42,581 nucleotides of DNA from Acidobacteriota bacterium (GTDB lineage Bacteria > Acidobacteriota > Vicinamibacteria > Fen-336): contig JAJDNS010000135.1 of assembly GCA_022340585.1 (NCBI GenBank), positions 1-42,581 of the forward strand, written 5' to 3'. Made by a program: the position numbers and the translations under genes. The notes beneath the pieces were generated by a model. The model was given only the letters and a program-made list of their open reading frames with translations. It searched no databases and was not told where the DNA came from. Shown here one piece after another: positions 14,091 to 21,155 of this stretch (within the stretch, counting starts at the first letter, position 1; each line of letters opens with the position of its first letter).

Positions 14091-14432
14091 ATGCCCTGCC
14101 TCTTCTGCGAGATCGTCGCCGGACGCGTCCCGGCGCGGATGGTGCACGCAGACGACCGGATCGTCGCCTTCCACGACATCAGGCCCCAGGCTCCGACTCA
14201 CGTCCTGGTCATCCCTCGCCGGCACATCGCGAGCCTGCTCGACCTGACGCCGGAAGACGACGGGCTGACTGGGGCACTCGTCCGGAAGGCCCGGGACATC
14301 GCCCGGGAGATGGGCTTCGACGAGAGTGGGTTCCGGCTCGTCTTCAACTGCGGGGACGACGCCGGCTACAGCGTCTACCACATCCACCTCCACCTGCTCG
14401 GGGGTCGTCAGCTCGGCTGGCCGCCGGGCTAG
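14091..14432 (+). CDS. HIT family (HINT-like) nucleotide-binding protein
   Basis: Histidine-triad proteins hydrolyse nucleoside phosphoramidates or related nucleotide conjugates. The 113-aa product is the usual HINT size. It begins CLFCEIVAGRVPA, carries the middle PTHVLVIPRRHIASL segment, and ends with the histidine triad HIHLHLLGG followed by a short tail ending in GWPPG. Cys residues near the N-terminus could bind zinc as in some homologues. It lies 15 nt upstream of the Ser/Thr kinase gene on the same strand. The natural substrate cannot be read from sequence. Confidence 0.93.
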   Translation: MPCLFCEIVAGRVPARMVHADDRIVAFHDIRPQAPTHVLVIPRRHIASLLDLTPEDDGLTGALVRKARDIAREMGFDESGFRLVFNCGDDAGYSVYHIHLHLLGGRQLGWPPG

Positions 14433-14447
14433 AGAGGAGGACTCGAC

Positions 14448-16466
14448 GTGAGCCAGAGCCATCCGTCCGCCTCCTCCGACCCCAAGGTGATCGCGGGGCG
14501 GTACGAGGTCGAGAAGAGGCTGGGCGCCGGGGCGATGGGGGTGGTCTACAAGGCCAAGGACCTCACCCTCCGTCGCGACGTGGCGATCAAGACCATACGA
14601 TTCGAGGGCCTGGCCGCCTCCCAGACCGCTTCCGACGAGCTCCTGGAACGCTTCAAGCGGGAGGCCCGGACCGCGGCCCAGCTCAAGCACCCGAACATCG
14701 TCACCATCTACGACATCGGCGACGTCGAGGGGCTCAGCTACATCGCCATGGAGTTCATCGACGGAACCGGGCTCGAGCGCATCATCCTCGACAGCGGGAA
14801 GGTGCCGGTTCAGCGGGCCGCGGCCCTGGCCGCCCAGGTGGCCGACGCCCTGGGCTTCGCCCACCAGCACGGGGTGATCCACCGCGACATCAAGCCGGCC
14901 AACATCATGGTGGAGCCCGGGGAGCGGGTGAAGGTCACCGACTTCGGGATCGCCAAGCCCATGGACGCCGCCGAGAACCTCACCGCGACCGGGGGACTCC
15001 TGGGAACCCCCTCCTACATGAGCCCCGAGCAGGCCCGGGGGCAGAAGATCGACGGCCGCAGCGACCTGTTCTCCGTGGGTTGTCTCCTCTACGAGATGGT
15101 GACGGGTCGCAAGGCCTTCAGCGGCGACAACATCACCGCCATCCTCTTCAAGATCATCCAGGAGGAGCCGGCCCCGGTCCGCGAGCTCAACCCTCTCGTT
15201 CCCGAGGAGCTCACGCGCATCGTGGACCGGGCCCTGGCCAAGTCGCCCGACGCGCGGCACCAGACCGGCCGCGAGCTCGCCGACGAGCTCCTGGCCCTGA
15301 CCCACCCCGGCCACGTGCCCACCGTGCGCGAGACCGACGTGCCGACATCACCGGTCGGCGCCGGCGGGGGCACGCCGACCATCGCCACCCCGCCCACCGC
15401 GAAGGGCACGTCTCCCCCGTCACCCGCCACCACCCCGGCCACGATGCCGGACGGGGGCGCCACCGTTCCGGTCCCGCCGACCGAGCTGCTGGCCACCTCC
15501 CCTCCGGTCCGCCCGTCTCCCCCGCCACCGGAACCGCCGACCGCGGCGGCCCGGACGCGGCGGCCCCAGGCCCTGCCCCGGCGCCGGAAGACCGGCGGCG
15601 GCCTGCGCCGCTGGGTGGGCGTGGGCGCGGCGGCGGTCCTCCTCCTCGCGCTCCTGGCCACCGGCACCTGGTGGGCGTTCGGACGCCGTCGTCCCGCCCC
15701 CACCCCCACGACCGAGGGCGGCGTCTCCACCGAGAGCGCGACGGCGACCACGCCCACCACCCCGGCGGCGGCGCCCGCAAGCGACGCTGGGGCGTCCGCG
15801 CCGCCGGTGGCACCGGCGAGCGACGCGGCGGCGACGGCCACCCCCACCCCGCCGCCACCCGCCCCTCCCCCGCGGGCGTCCTCCGCTCCCGCGCGGGCCG
15901 CGGGCGCCGCCCCTCCGGTCCCGGCGGGTCCGACGACCCGCACCGACACGCCGTCCGCCCCACCGGCGGCGGCCCCTCCCCGCCCGGTGCCCGACGAGCC
16001 CGCCGCCACCGCGGCCGCGCCATCCCTTCCCCCCGCGGGCGAAGACTTCCTGGACCGGCTCCCCGAGGAGGCGCCCGACGGTCGGGCGGCCGGAAACGCC
16101 CTGGCCGAGCAGTACCGCTCCGGCGGTGGCTCCACCTCGTTCGGGGCGACGGGCCGCTACAACCGACGGCCCCGCATCCCACCCCACGCCCCGCCCGAGA
16201 GGCCGGCGGTGCGGGCGCTCGCCTGGATCCTCAGCGCCGAGCAGGCCCACCTGGCCCGGGCGGGTCGCTATGGAACGTTGAGCGAGCTCGTGGAGGCGGG
16301 TGACCTGCCTCTGGGCGGTGGGTGGACGGCCGACGGGTTCACGCGGCGACAGTACCGCTTCACGGTGAGTGCCGCCGGGGACCGTTTCCGCGCCGAGGCC
16401 CGGCCCCTGGCCGGCGGACGGGCCTTCTACGTCGACGAAGCCGGCTACGTGCTCGTGGCCGACTGA
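14448..16466 (+). CDS. transmembrane Ser/Thr protein kinase with pilin-like C-terminal domain
   Basis: The 672-aa product has a complete Hanks-type kinase domain (about 18-285): G-loop LGAGAMGVVYKA, Lys48 in VAIK, HRDIKPANIM (HRD at 145-147), DFG at 165-167 and GTPSYMSPEQ. A Pro/Thr/Ala-rich linker follows, then one membrane helix (about 388-409), then a long Pro/Ala-rich stalk. The last 85 residues (ALAWILSAEQAHLARAGRYG onward, ending FYVDEAGYVLVAD) resemble the globular part of type IV pilin-like proteins, so an external sensor is likely. GTG at 14448 has GGAGG upstream. The ligand and targets are unknown. Its end converges on the GAF gene with 15 nt between stops. Confidence 0.9.
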   Translation: MSQSHPSASSDPKVIAGRYEVEKRLGAGAMGVVYKAKDLTLRRDVAIKTIRFEGLAASQTASDELLERFKREARTAAQLKHPNIVTIYDIGDVEGLSYIAMEFIDGTGLERIILDSGKVPVQRAAALAAQVADALGFAHQHGVIHRDIKPANIMVEPGERVKVTDFGIAKPMDAAENLTATGGLLGTPSYMSPEQARGQKIDGRSDLFSVGCLLYEMVTGRKAFSGDNITAILFKIIQEEPAPVRELNPLVPEELTRIVDRALAKSPDARHQTGRELADELLALTHPGHVPTVRETDVPTSPVGAGGGTPTIATPPTAKGTSPPSPATTPATMPDGGATVPVPPTELLATSPPVRPSPPPPEPPTAAARTRRPQALPRRRKTGGGLRRWVGVGAAAVLLLALLATGTWWAFGRRRPAPTPTTEGGVSTESATATTPTTPAAAPASDAGASAPPVAPASDAAATATPTPPPPAPPPRASSAPARAAGAAPPVPAGPTTRTDTPSAPPAAAPPRPVPDEPAATAAAPSLPPAGEDFLDRLPEEAPDGRAAGNALAEQYRSGGGSTSFGATGRYNRRPRIPPHAPPERPAVRALAWILSAEQAHLARAGRYGTLSELVEAGDLPLGGGWTADGFTRRQYRFTVSAAGDRFRAEARPLAGGRAFYVDEAGYVLVAD

Positions 16467-16481
16467 CCGGGCCCGGCCGGA

Positions 16482-17021
16482 TCAGAAGTCGTCGGGACGC
16501 GCCTGGGCGAGGGGGACGGCGATGGCGTCGAATATCGCCTTCACCTTGTCCAGGTCGGCGGCGGTGAAGTCGGGGCCGGCCTCGCGCGGGCTGGGACCCT
16601 TGCGGCTGACCTCCACGACGCCGATCGGCTGCTTGCCGGCCAGGATGGGCGTCGTCACCATCTTCTGGATCGGAGTGGGCACGTCCTTGAGCTTCACGCT
16701 TTCGAAGAAGGTCACGTGCTTGACCATGGGCACGTTGTTGATGACCTCTCCGCTGCGGCCGGCCAGCACCCGGACCGCGATCGAGTCGCGCTTGGTGAGC
16801 GGAATCGTTCCGAGATCGGCAAAGGGTCGAGGAGCGATGAACCTCAGGTGTCGCCCGTCCCCGGTGACCAGAAGGATCGCCACCTCCTCCTGCTTGCACG
16901 AGAAGGCCTGGCTGACGGACTTCACGATCAGGTCGGACATGTCGAAGAGGAGCTCGCGACGGTCCTCCACCTTCTCCTTCTGCGCGGCCATGGCGGTGAG
17001 GATCTCGCTGAGGTCGTGCAT
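16482..17021 (-). CDS. GAF-domain protein
   Basis: This 179-aa protein opens with a short helix (HDLSEILTAMAAQKEKVEDRRELLFDMSDLI) followed by a single GAF-like domain (about 35-150). Recognisable parts are VAILLVTGDGRHLRF, DSIAVRVLAGRSGEVINNV and SVKLKDVPTPIQKMVTTPILAGKQPIGVVEVSRKG cut by short loops. GAF domains bind small ligands or mediate dimerisation; no output domain is attached, so it may act in trans. Convergence with the kinase gene gives no operon link but may place both in signalling. ATG at 17021 has GGAGAGATAGGGC upstream. Confidence 0.8.
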   Translation of the reverse strand: MHDLSEILTAMAAQKEKVEDRRELLFDMSDLIVKSVSQAFSCKQEEVAILLVTGDGRHLRFIAPRPFADLGTIPLTKRDSIAVRVLAGRSGEVINNVPMVKHVTFFESVKLKDVPTPIQKMVTTPILAGKQPIGVVEVSRKGPSPREAGPDFTAADLDKVKAIFDAIAVPLAQARPDDF

Positions 17022-17054
17022 GCCCTATCTCTCCAAACCCCTCTCAGCGCAGGG

Positions 17055-17063
17055 AGTATAACA
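17055..17063 (-). promoter_or_regulatory. extended -10 (TGT-TATACT) for the GAF gene
   Basis: Read on the minus strand, TGT-TATACT lies 33 nt before the ATG and is followed by a conventional leader with a ribosome site. No good -35 is seen, as expected for an extended -10 promoter. Confidence 0.5.
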
Positions 17064-17132
17064 CTCCGACCCGACGGCCCCCGGCAGACCGCACCCCCGG
17101 CCAGGACATCCGGCCGCCGGTCAGCTCGGTCC

Positions 17133-18503
17133 TCAGCGCAGCCGGGCCGGGCGACGTGGACGTCCGGTCCGGAGCAATGCCGAGGCATGAACGGCCGCGC
17201 GCTCGACGTCCAGCCGAAAGAAGCCCGCACGCACGCGTGCTCGCGCCAGGAGGTGGACGAGACGCTTCCCGGGACGCCTTCCCGGCGGGCGCTGGGCCTC
17301 GGCGATGAAGAAGTGCCGGCGCGCCAGGCGGCTCTCGGCCCGGCGGTCGGGCCAGGGGGTCTCCTCCCGGAGGGCCCACTCCTCCAGGTTGGCCGGCACC
17401 GGCTCTCCCTCCGGATCGTCCCCGGGAGGATAGACCCGCCGGCGCTCGAGGGGCGTCTCGAACCTCGTGCTCATCCTGGTGAGCGCCCGGGCCACCGACA
17501 CCGCGGCGTTCAGGGTGTCGTGGCCCCGCCGCGGCCTGTCGACCTCCAGGACGAAGCGCCCGGCGAGCCCCACCCGATCCAGAAGCGTGGCGGCCTCGAT
17601 CACCACCTCACGCCCCTTGCCCAGCAGGAGCGCCCCGGGGGGAAGCACGGTGTGGACGCGCCCGCACCCGCTCTCCAGGAGGAGGCGGAGCTCCTCCTCT
17701 CCGGTGCGGAGAAGCTCCTCGGGCCGGGCCGCCGCCTCCCAGGCCACCCGCGGTCGCTGGTCGACCAGGAGCCGGGCGATGGCCTCCACACGCGCCGTGT
17801 CGCTGAAGAAGTCGCCGTCCTGGAACAGCACGGTCAGCGGTCGATACCGCTCCGTGAGCTCGCCCACCTCGGCCACCACGCGCTCCGGGGGCAGGGCCCA
17901 CGACCGATGGCTCTCGTCCCCGAGGCGGCCCCGGCTGGAGCAGTAGTCGAGACGGCGTCCCCCGCGGACTTCGAAGTACCTCTCCAGGTCCAGAAGCCCG
18001 TACTGGGCGGGGGGTGTGCTCTCCGGGCTGGGTGGAGCGAGGGGCCGGGGAGGTGCCCAGGCCCGCAGTGCGACCCCGGGCAGCCCCTCGAAGGAGTGTC
18101 CCGCCCGGGCCGCAACCAGGCAGCGTGCAAAGGCCTCCTCTCCGGCGCCGACCACACACGCGTCGACCACCCCGGTGGCCAGGCACTGATCGGGCCGGAT
18201 CGAGGCGTGGGGCCCGCCCCAGACGATGCGCAGGCCGGGGTTGGCCCTCCGGGCCGCCGCGCTCACCCGCACGGCGTCGCGCAGCGGGCTCCCGGTGCGC
18301 GCGGTGACACCCAGGCATTCGGCCTCGGCCACGAGCTCGGCCACGCGGGCCTCCGGTGCCAGCTCCAGCCGCCCATCCACGACGACCACGTGCTCCTGCG
18401 GGAGCGCCGAGCCCACGGCCAGCAATCCCAGGGGCATGCGGACGCCGTCGTCACGGGGCTGGTAGAGAACCACTGGACGCCGGCGGCCCGTCCATCGGCT
18501 CAT
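17133..18503 (-). CDS. B12-binding/radical-SAM-like protein lacking the 4Fe-4S cysteines (probable pseudoenzyme)
   Basis: The 456-aa product has the two-part layout of B12-binding-domain radical SAM proteins. Residues about 10-135 match the Rossmann-like part (PLGLLAVGSALP, IVWGGPHASIRPDQ, VVGAGEEAFARCL); about 183-400 match the barrel (LPPERVVAEVGELTERY, VLFQDGDFFSD, LLLESGCGRVH). Where active members have SRGCxxxCxxC, this one reads CSSRGRLGDES (188-198), so no CxxxCxxC exists. Other frames do not supply it, which argues against a simple frameshift. Start ATG at 18503 has GAGGAGG upstream and overlaps the flippase stop (ATGA). A role with the flippase in surface-glycan or lipid handling is speculative. 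Confidence 0.72.
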   Translation of the reverse strand: MSRWTGRRRPVVLYQPRDDGVRMPLGLLAVGSALPQEHVVVVDGRLELAPEARVAELVAEAECLGVTARTGSPLRDAVRVSAAARRANPGLRIVWGGPHASIRPDQCLATGVVDACVVGAGEEAFARCLVAARAGHSFEGLPGVALRAWAPPRPLAPPSPESTPPAQYGLLDLERYFEVRGGRRLDYCSSRGRLGDESHRSWALPPERVVAEVGELTERYRPLTVLFQDGDFFSDTARVEAIARLLVDQRPRVAWEAAARPEELLRTGEEELRLLLESGCGRVHTVLPPGALLLGKGREVVIEAATLLDRVGLAGRFVLEVDRPRRGHDTLNAAVSVARALTRMSTRFETPLERRRVYPPGDDPEGEPVPANLEEWALREETPWPDRRAESRLARRHFFIAEAQRPPGRRPGKRLVHLLARARVRAGFFRLDVERAAVHASALLRTGRPRRPARLR

Positions 18504-19963
18504 GGGGCGCCCTCCTCGCCCCGTGTCCCTCGGCCCAGGAACAGGGCGGTGGGACCCGGAAGCAGCTGCCAGGCCGCGGCCAGCGTGGCCGCGTAGGTGA
18601 CGACACCGACGGTCAGGGCCAAGGGAAGGCTCTCGCGCACCCCCCACACCGCGAAGGCCATGGGCGCGGTGGCCAGGAGGGCCACGGCCACCGGCTGGAC
18701 GACCGGAACCCCGAACCCGGCGGCCCTCGCGGCCCGCGCCCCGAGGAGAAGCAGAAGACCCTCGGCGGTCACGAATCCGACGGCCGCGCCGGTGGGGCCG
18801 AAGCGCGGAACGAGGACCAGGGCCAGGAGGAAGGCGACGGCGATCCGAAGGGCCACCAGGCGCGGCAAGAGGGAGGCCCGCTCGGCCGCGATGAGGGCCC
18901 ACGACAGCAGGCCGTTGAGGAACATGGGGACCAGGGCCAACGACAGGATCCGAAGCCACACCGCCGCGGGCGCGAAGCCGGCGTCGAGGATGAAGGGCAC
19001 GAGGGCCGGGGCGACGATAAAGAGCCCCACCGCCGCCGGGGCCGCGAAGAGCGCGAGGGTCGCGGCGGTGCGCCGTCGCACCTGTCCCGCCCCGGCCTGC
19101 GCCTCGCGCGTCAGGGCGGGCATGGCCCCCGAAGCCACCGCCTGGGGCACCAGGCTCAACGGCCAGAACAGGTTGAGAGCGGCGAGGAAGAGCCCGGTCT
19201 CCACGCCGATGTGAGTCCAGCTCAGCACGAGGCCCTCGACCCGAGGGCTCAGGAGGAGGAGCCCGGCGTAGAGCGCCAACGGCGCCGCCACTCGCAGGAC
19301 CCGTCCGACGGGGGCGTTCGCCCCCGGGACCGGAGCAGGGCGCCGCCTGAGCAGCCACGCTCCCACCGCCAGGGCCGGCACTGTCGAGAGAGCGAGGGCC
19401 CCGCCCAAGCCGGCGAAACCCGCCCCGACCTTCAGCGCGACGGCGGCCAGCACCAGCCCGCCCGCCCTGAGCACGAAGAGCACGAGGCCTTCCTCCACCC
19501 GGGCACCACGACACCGGAGGGCGACGCCGAGGAACTCACCCCAGCCGGAGAGGGCGAAGTACAGGGCGAGGAGCGCCAGCACCCCGAGGTCGAGCCACGA
19601 CCGGGAAGGACCCTCGACGTGGGCGGCCAGTGGCGTCGCGGCCACCGCCAGGACCACCCCCCCGACCAACACGGAGAGGACCCCCCGGGCTCGGGCCAGG
19701 GCCCGAAGCGAGAGCGTCCCCGCCACCAGGGCCCGCGTCGCGGTGGCCTGCAGGCCGAACTCGGCCCCCTCGGCAATCAGGGGCGCGATGAACCACATCC
19801 GTGAAAACGGGTCCCACCGCGCCACCCCGAGCTCCCGGATGATGAGGAGCGTGGTCCCGAGGGTGATCAGGCGCGTCAGCACCTCGGCCGTCAGCTTGAT
19901 GGCACTCCCGCGGGTGGCGTCGTCGGCCTCGGCGGCCGCGTTTCTCCTGGGGTGGGACGACAC
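18500..19963 (-). CDS. Wzx/MATE-like polysaccharide flippase
   Basis: A polytopic inner-membrane protein of about 487 aa with some 12 or more hydrophobic helices, resembling O-antigen/lipid-linked oligosaccharide exporters of the MVF/MATE superfamily. Typical parts are the early KLTAEVLTRLITLGTTLLIIRELG cut by short turns, a mid-chain AALNLFWPLSLVPQAVASGAMPALTREA and a late ALVLVPRFGPTGAAVGFVTAEG. MurJ is less likely because no MurJ signature is seen. Starts are ambiguous: GTG at 19963 fits a minus-strand TATCAT ending 7 nt upstream; ATG at 19972 would add three residues but lies within that -10. The downstream gene overlaps by four bases, so the two form an operon. Confidence 0.78.
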   Translation of the reverse strand: MSSHPRRNAAAEADDATRGSAIKLTAEVLTRLITLGTTLLIIRELGVARWDPFSRMWFIAPLIAEGAEFGLQATATRALVAGTLSLRALARARGVLSVLVGGVVLAVAATPLAAHVEGPSRSWLDLGVLALLALYFALSGWGEFLGVALRCRGARVEEGLVLFVLRAGGLVLAAVALKVGAGFAGLGGALALSTVPALAVGAWLLRRRPAPVPGANAPVGRVLRVAAPLALYAGLLLLSPRVEGLVLSWTHIGVETGLFLAALNLFWPLSLVPQAVASGAMPALTREAQAGAGQVRRRTAATLALFAAPAAVGLFIVAPALVPFILDAGFAPAAVWLRILSLALVPMFLNGLLSWALIAAERASLLPRLVALRIAVAFLLALVLVPRFGPTGAAVGFVTAEGLLLLLGARAARAAGFGVPVVQPVAVALLATAPMAFAVWGVRESLPLALTVGVVTYAATLAAAWQLLPGPTALFLGRGTRGEEGAP

Positions 19964-19970
19964 GGGCCTC

Positions 19971-19980
19971 ATGATACCCT
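19971..19980. promoter_or_regulatory. candidate bidirectional promoter with overlapping -10 elements
   Basis: The 10-bp ATGATACCCT reads TGA-TACCCT on the plus strand (hexamer 19975-19980, 9 nt before GTG 19990) and TATCAT on the minus strand (19976-19971, 7 nt before GTG 19963). Both hexamers share two bases. Only 26 nt separate the two GTG codons, leaving no room for ordinary leaders. Confidence 0.45.
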
Positions 19981-19989
19981 TGCGCCCCC

Positions 19990-20829
19990 GTGGCCACGTT
20001 TTCGCTGACCGTTGCCCTCTCCTGGGCCCTGGGCATCCTCGTGCACTGGTGGCCGCAGCTTCCAGCGGTCTGGCGTCGCTGGCTCTCGGTCGCGGCCAGC
20101 GCGGCGGGGATTGCCTTTCTCGTCGCCGGCACGGCCGCCGAGGGCCTCCGAGAGACCGAGACCACCTCGATGGTCGTCCTCGGCCCGGCCTACGTCACCG
20201 CCACCGCCTCGGCCTCGGCGAGCCTGCACTACTACGTGCTGACCACGGTCTGCCTCCTCCTCGGGTTTGCCGGCCTCGTCTTTGGAGAGCCCCTCTCCCG
20301 GTGGCTGTCGCAGCACTGGATTCTGAGCGCGGTCGCCGTCGCCTGGTTGATCACCGTCATCCGGTTCCTCCTCGAGCGGACCGCGAGCCCTCCCCTCCTG
20401 ACCCAGGTCGTCGGTGTGACCTGGATGGCTCCGGTGGCCGGCGCCTGGTTCGCCAACCGTCTCCACGACGAGGGACGTGCGCTCCCGTCCGCCCTCCGCC
20501 CTCTCGTGGCCTACGCGTTTCTCGTCCGGGGCTTCGTGGTCCTGGTCGGCGTCGTGGCCACGCGCCTCCAGCTCGGCACGCACTACGACGTCTCCTCCCT
20601 CGTCCAGGTGACTCTCGGTCTCGCCGGGGGTGTCGTCACCTTCCAGAGCGGGAGCTGGCCTCAGATCTTCTGGCTCACCGTCGTGCCGCAGCTCCTGGTC
20701 TGGCCGACCTTCACGGTCGTCGCGGGCCTCGCCGGTGGGGCCGTGGTCTGGCCCTGGCTCGGCCGGCGGGCACCCCTCCGCCGCCCGGCCGCACCGGACC
20801 GTGTCGTCTCCTCCCGCGAGCGGAGCTAG
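19990..20829 (+). CDS. polytopic membrane protein of unknown family
   Basis: I do not recognise this 279-aa protein. It has about seven hydrophobic segments (near residues 2-19, 31-46, 80-100, 110-126, 134-155, 165-190 and 215-250) and a short basic tail. There are no clear catalytic motifs; HDEGRALPSALRP and TRLQLGTHYDVSSLVQV are the longest polar stretches. It is divergent from the flippase with a shared 10-bp promoter candidate, so the two may be co-regulated. GTG at 19990 is chosen because the -10-like TACCCT is 9 nt upstream and no ribosome site exists. It ends 9 nt from the convergent lipoprotein gene. Confidence 0.75.
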   Translation: MATFSLTVALSWALGILVHWWPQLPAVWRRWLSVAASAAGIAFLVAGTAAEGLRETETTSMVVLGPAYVTATASASASLHYYVLTTVCLLLGFAGLVFGEPLSRWLSQHWILSAVAVAWLITVIRFLLERTASPPLLTQVVGVTWMAPVAGAWFANRLHDEGRALPSALRPLVAYAFLVRGFVVLVGVVATRLQLGTHYDVSSLVQVTLGLAGGVVTFQSGSWPQIFWLTVVPQLLVWPTFTVVAGLAGGAVVWPWLGRRAPLRRPAAPDRVVSSRERS

Positions 20830-20838
20830 TGCCCTGGA

Positions 20839-21057
20839 TCAGCGCACGCGGCAGCTGCTCGCTCCGACCCCGGAGCCGCAGCGCCGCGAGCCATCGCTGA
20901 ACGTCGAGCAGACGAAGCCCGTCTGGCAGTCGTCGTCGCTGGTACAGGTCTCGCACTCGTCGCCGTTGTTGCACCCGGCGAGGGGAAGCGCGAAGAGGAG
21001 AAGGAAGAGGAGACGGGCCGGCCACGCCGCCCGTCCGTCTCGCAGCGCTCGAATCAC
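20839..21057 (-). CDS. small Cys-rich predicted lipoprotein
   Basis: A 72-aa product with a basic N-terminus, hydrophobic stretch LLFLLLFALPL and a lipobox LAGC, so it should be lipid-modified by Lgt and cleaved by LspA. The mature part is only about 46 residues, with eight cysteines counting the lipid-bearing one, in CETCTSDDDCQTGFVC, RRCGSG and SSCRVR, suggesting disulfides or metal binding. GTG at 21057 is 7 nt after a minus-strand TAGAAT; ATG at 21066 (three residues longer) is the alternative but overlaps that hexamer. It is easily missed because of its size. Function unknown. Confidence 0.72.
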   Translation of the reverse strand: MIRALRDGRAAWPARLLFLLLFALPLAGCNNGDECETCTSDDDCQTGFVCSTFSDGSRRCGSGVGASSCRVR

Positions 21058-21064
21058 GGCCCTC

Positions 21065-21070
21065 ATTCTA
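21065..21070 (-). promoter_or_regulatory. -10-like TAGAAT with leaderless spacing for the lipoprotein
   Basis: Minus-strand TAGAAT ends 7 nt before GTG 21057. No ribosome site is apparent. Its arrangement mirrors the flippase site (TATCAT, seven bases, GTG). Confidence 0.4.
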
Positions 21071-21108
21071 GCCCATGGGGCCGCCGTGAACAGCTCCTAG
21101 TCATTCGT

Positions 21109-21138
21109 TTGACGAGCTTTAGAGCCGCGTGCTACCTT
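21109..21138 (+). promoter_or_regulatory. ileS promoter (-35 TTGACG, 18 nt, extended -10 TGC-TACCTT)
   Basis: TTGACG (21109-21114) matches the -35 consensus in five of six bases. After 18 nt comes TACCTT (21133-21138), preceded by TGC. Seventeen bases separate it from the ileS ATG, so the leader would be about ten bases. This is one of the two clearest two-box promoters in the window. Confidence 0.65.
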
Positions 21139-21155
21139 GGCCGTTTGAGCATTCC

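Noticed and set aside
17840..17960. Frameshift hiding the CxxxCxxC motif of the radical-SAM-like gene
   Set aside because: Neither alternative frame across the site contains the cysteine pattern, and the reading frame stays open with conserved residues on both sides.
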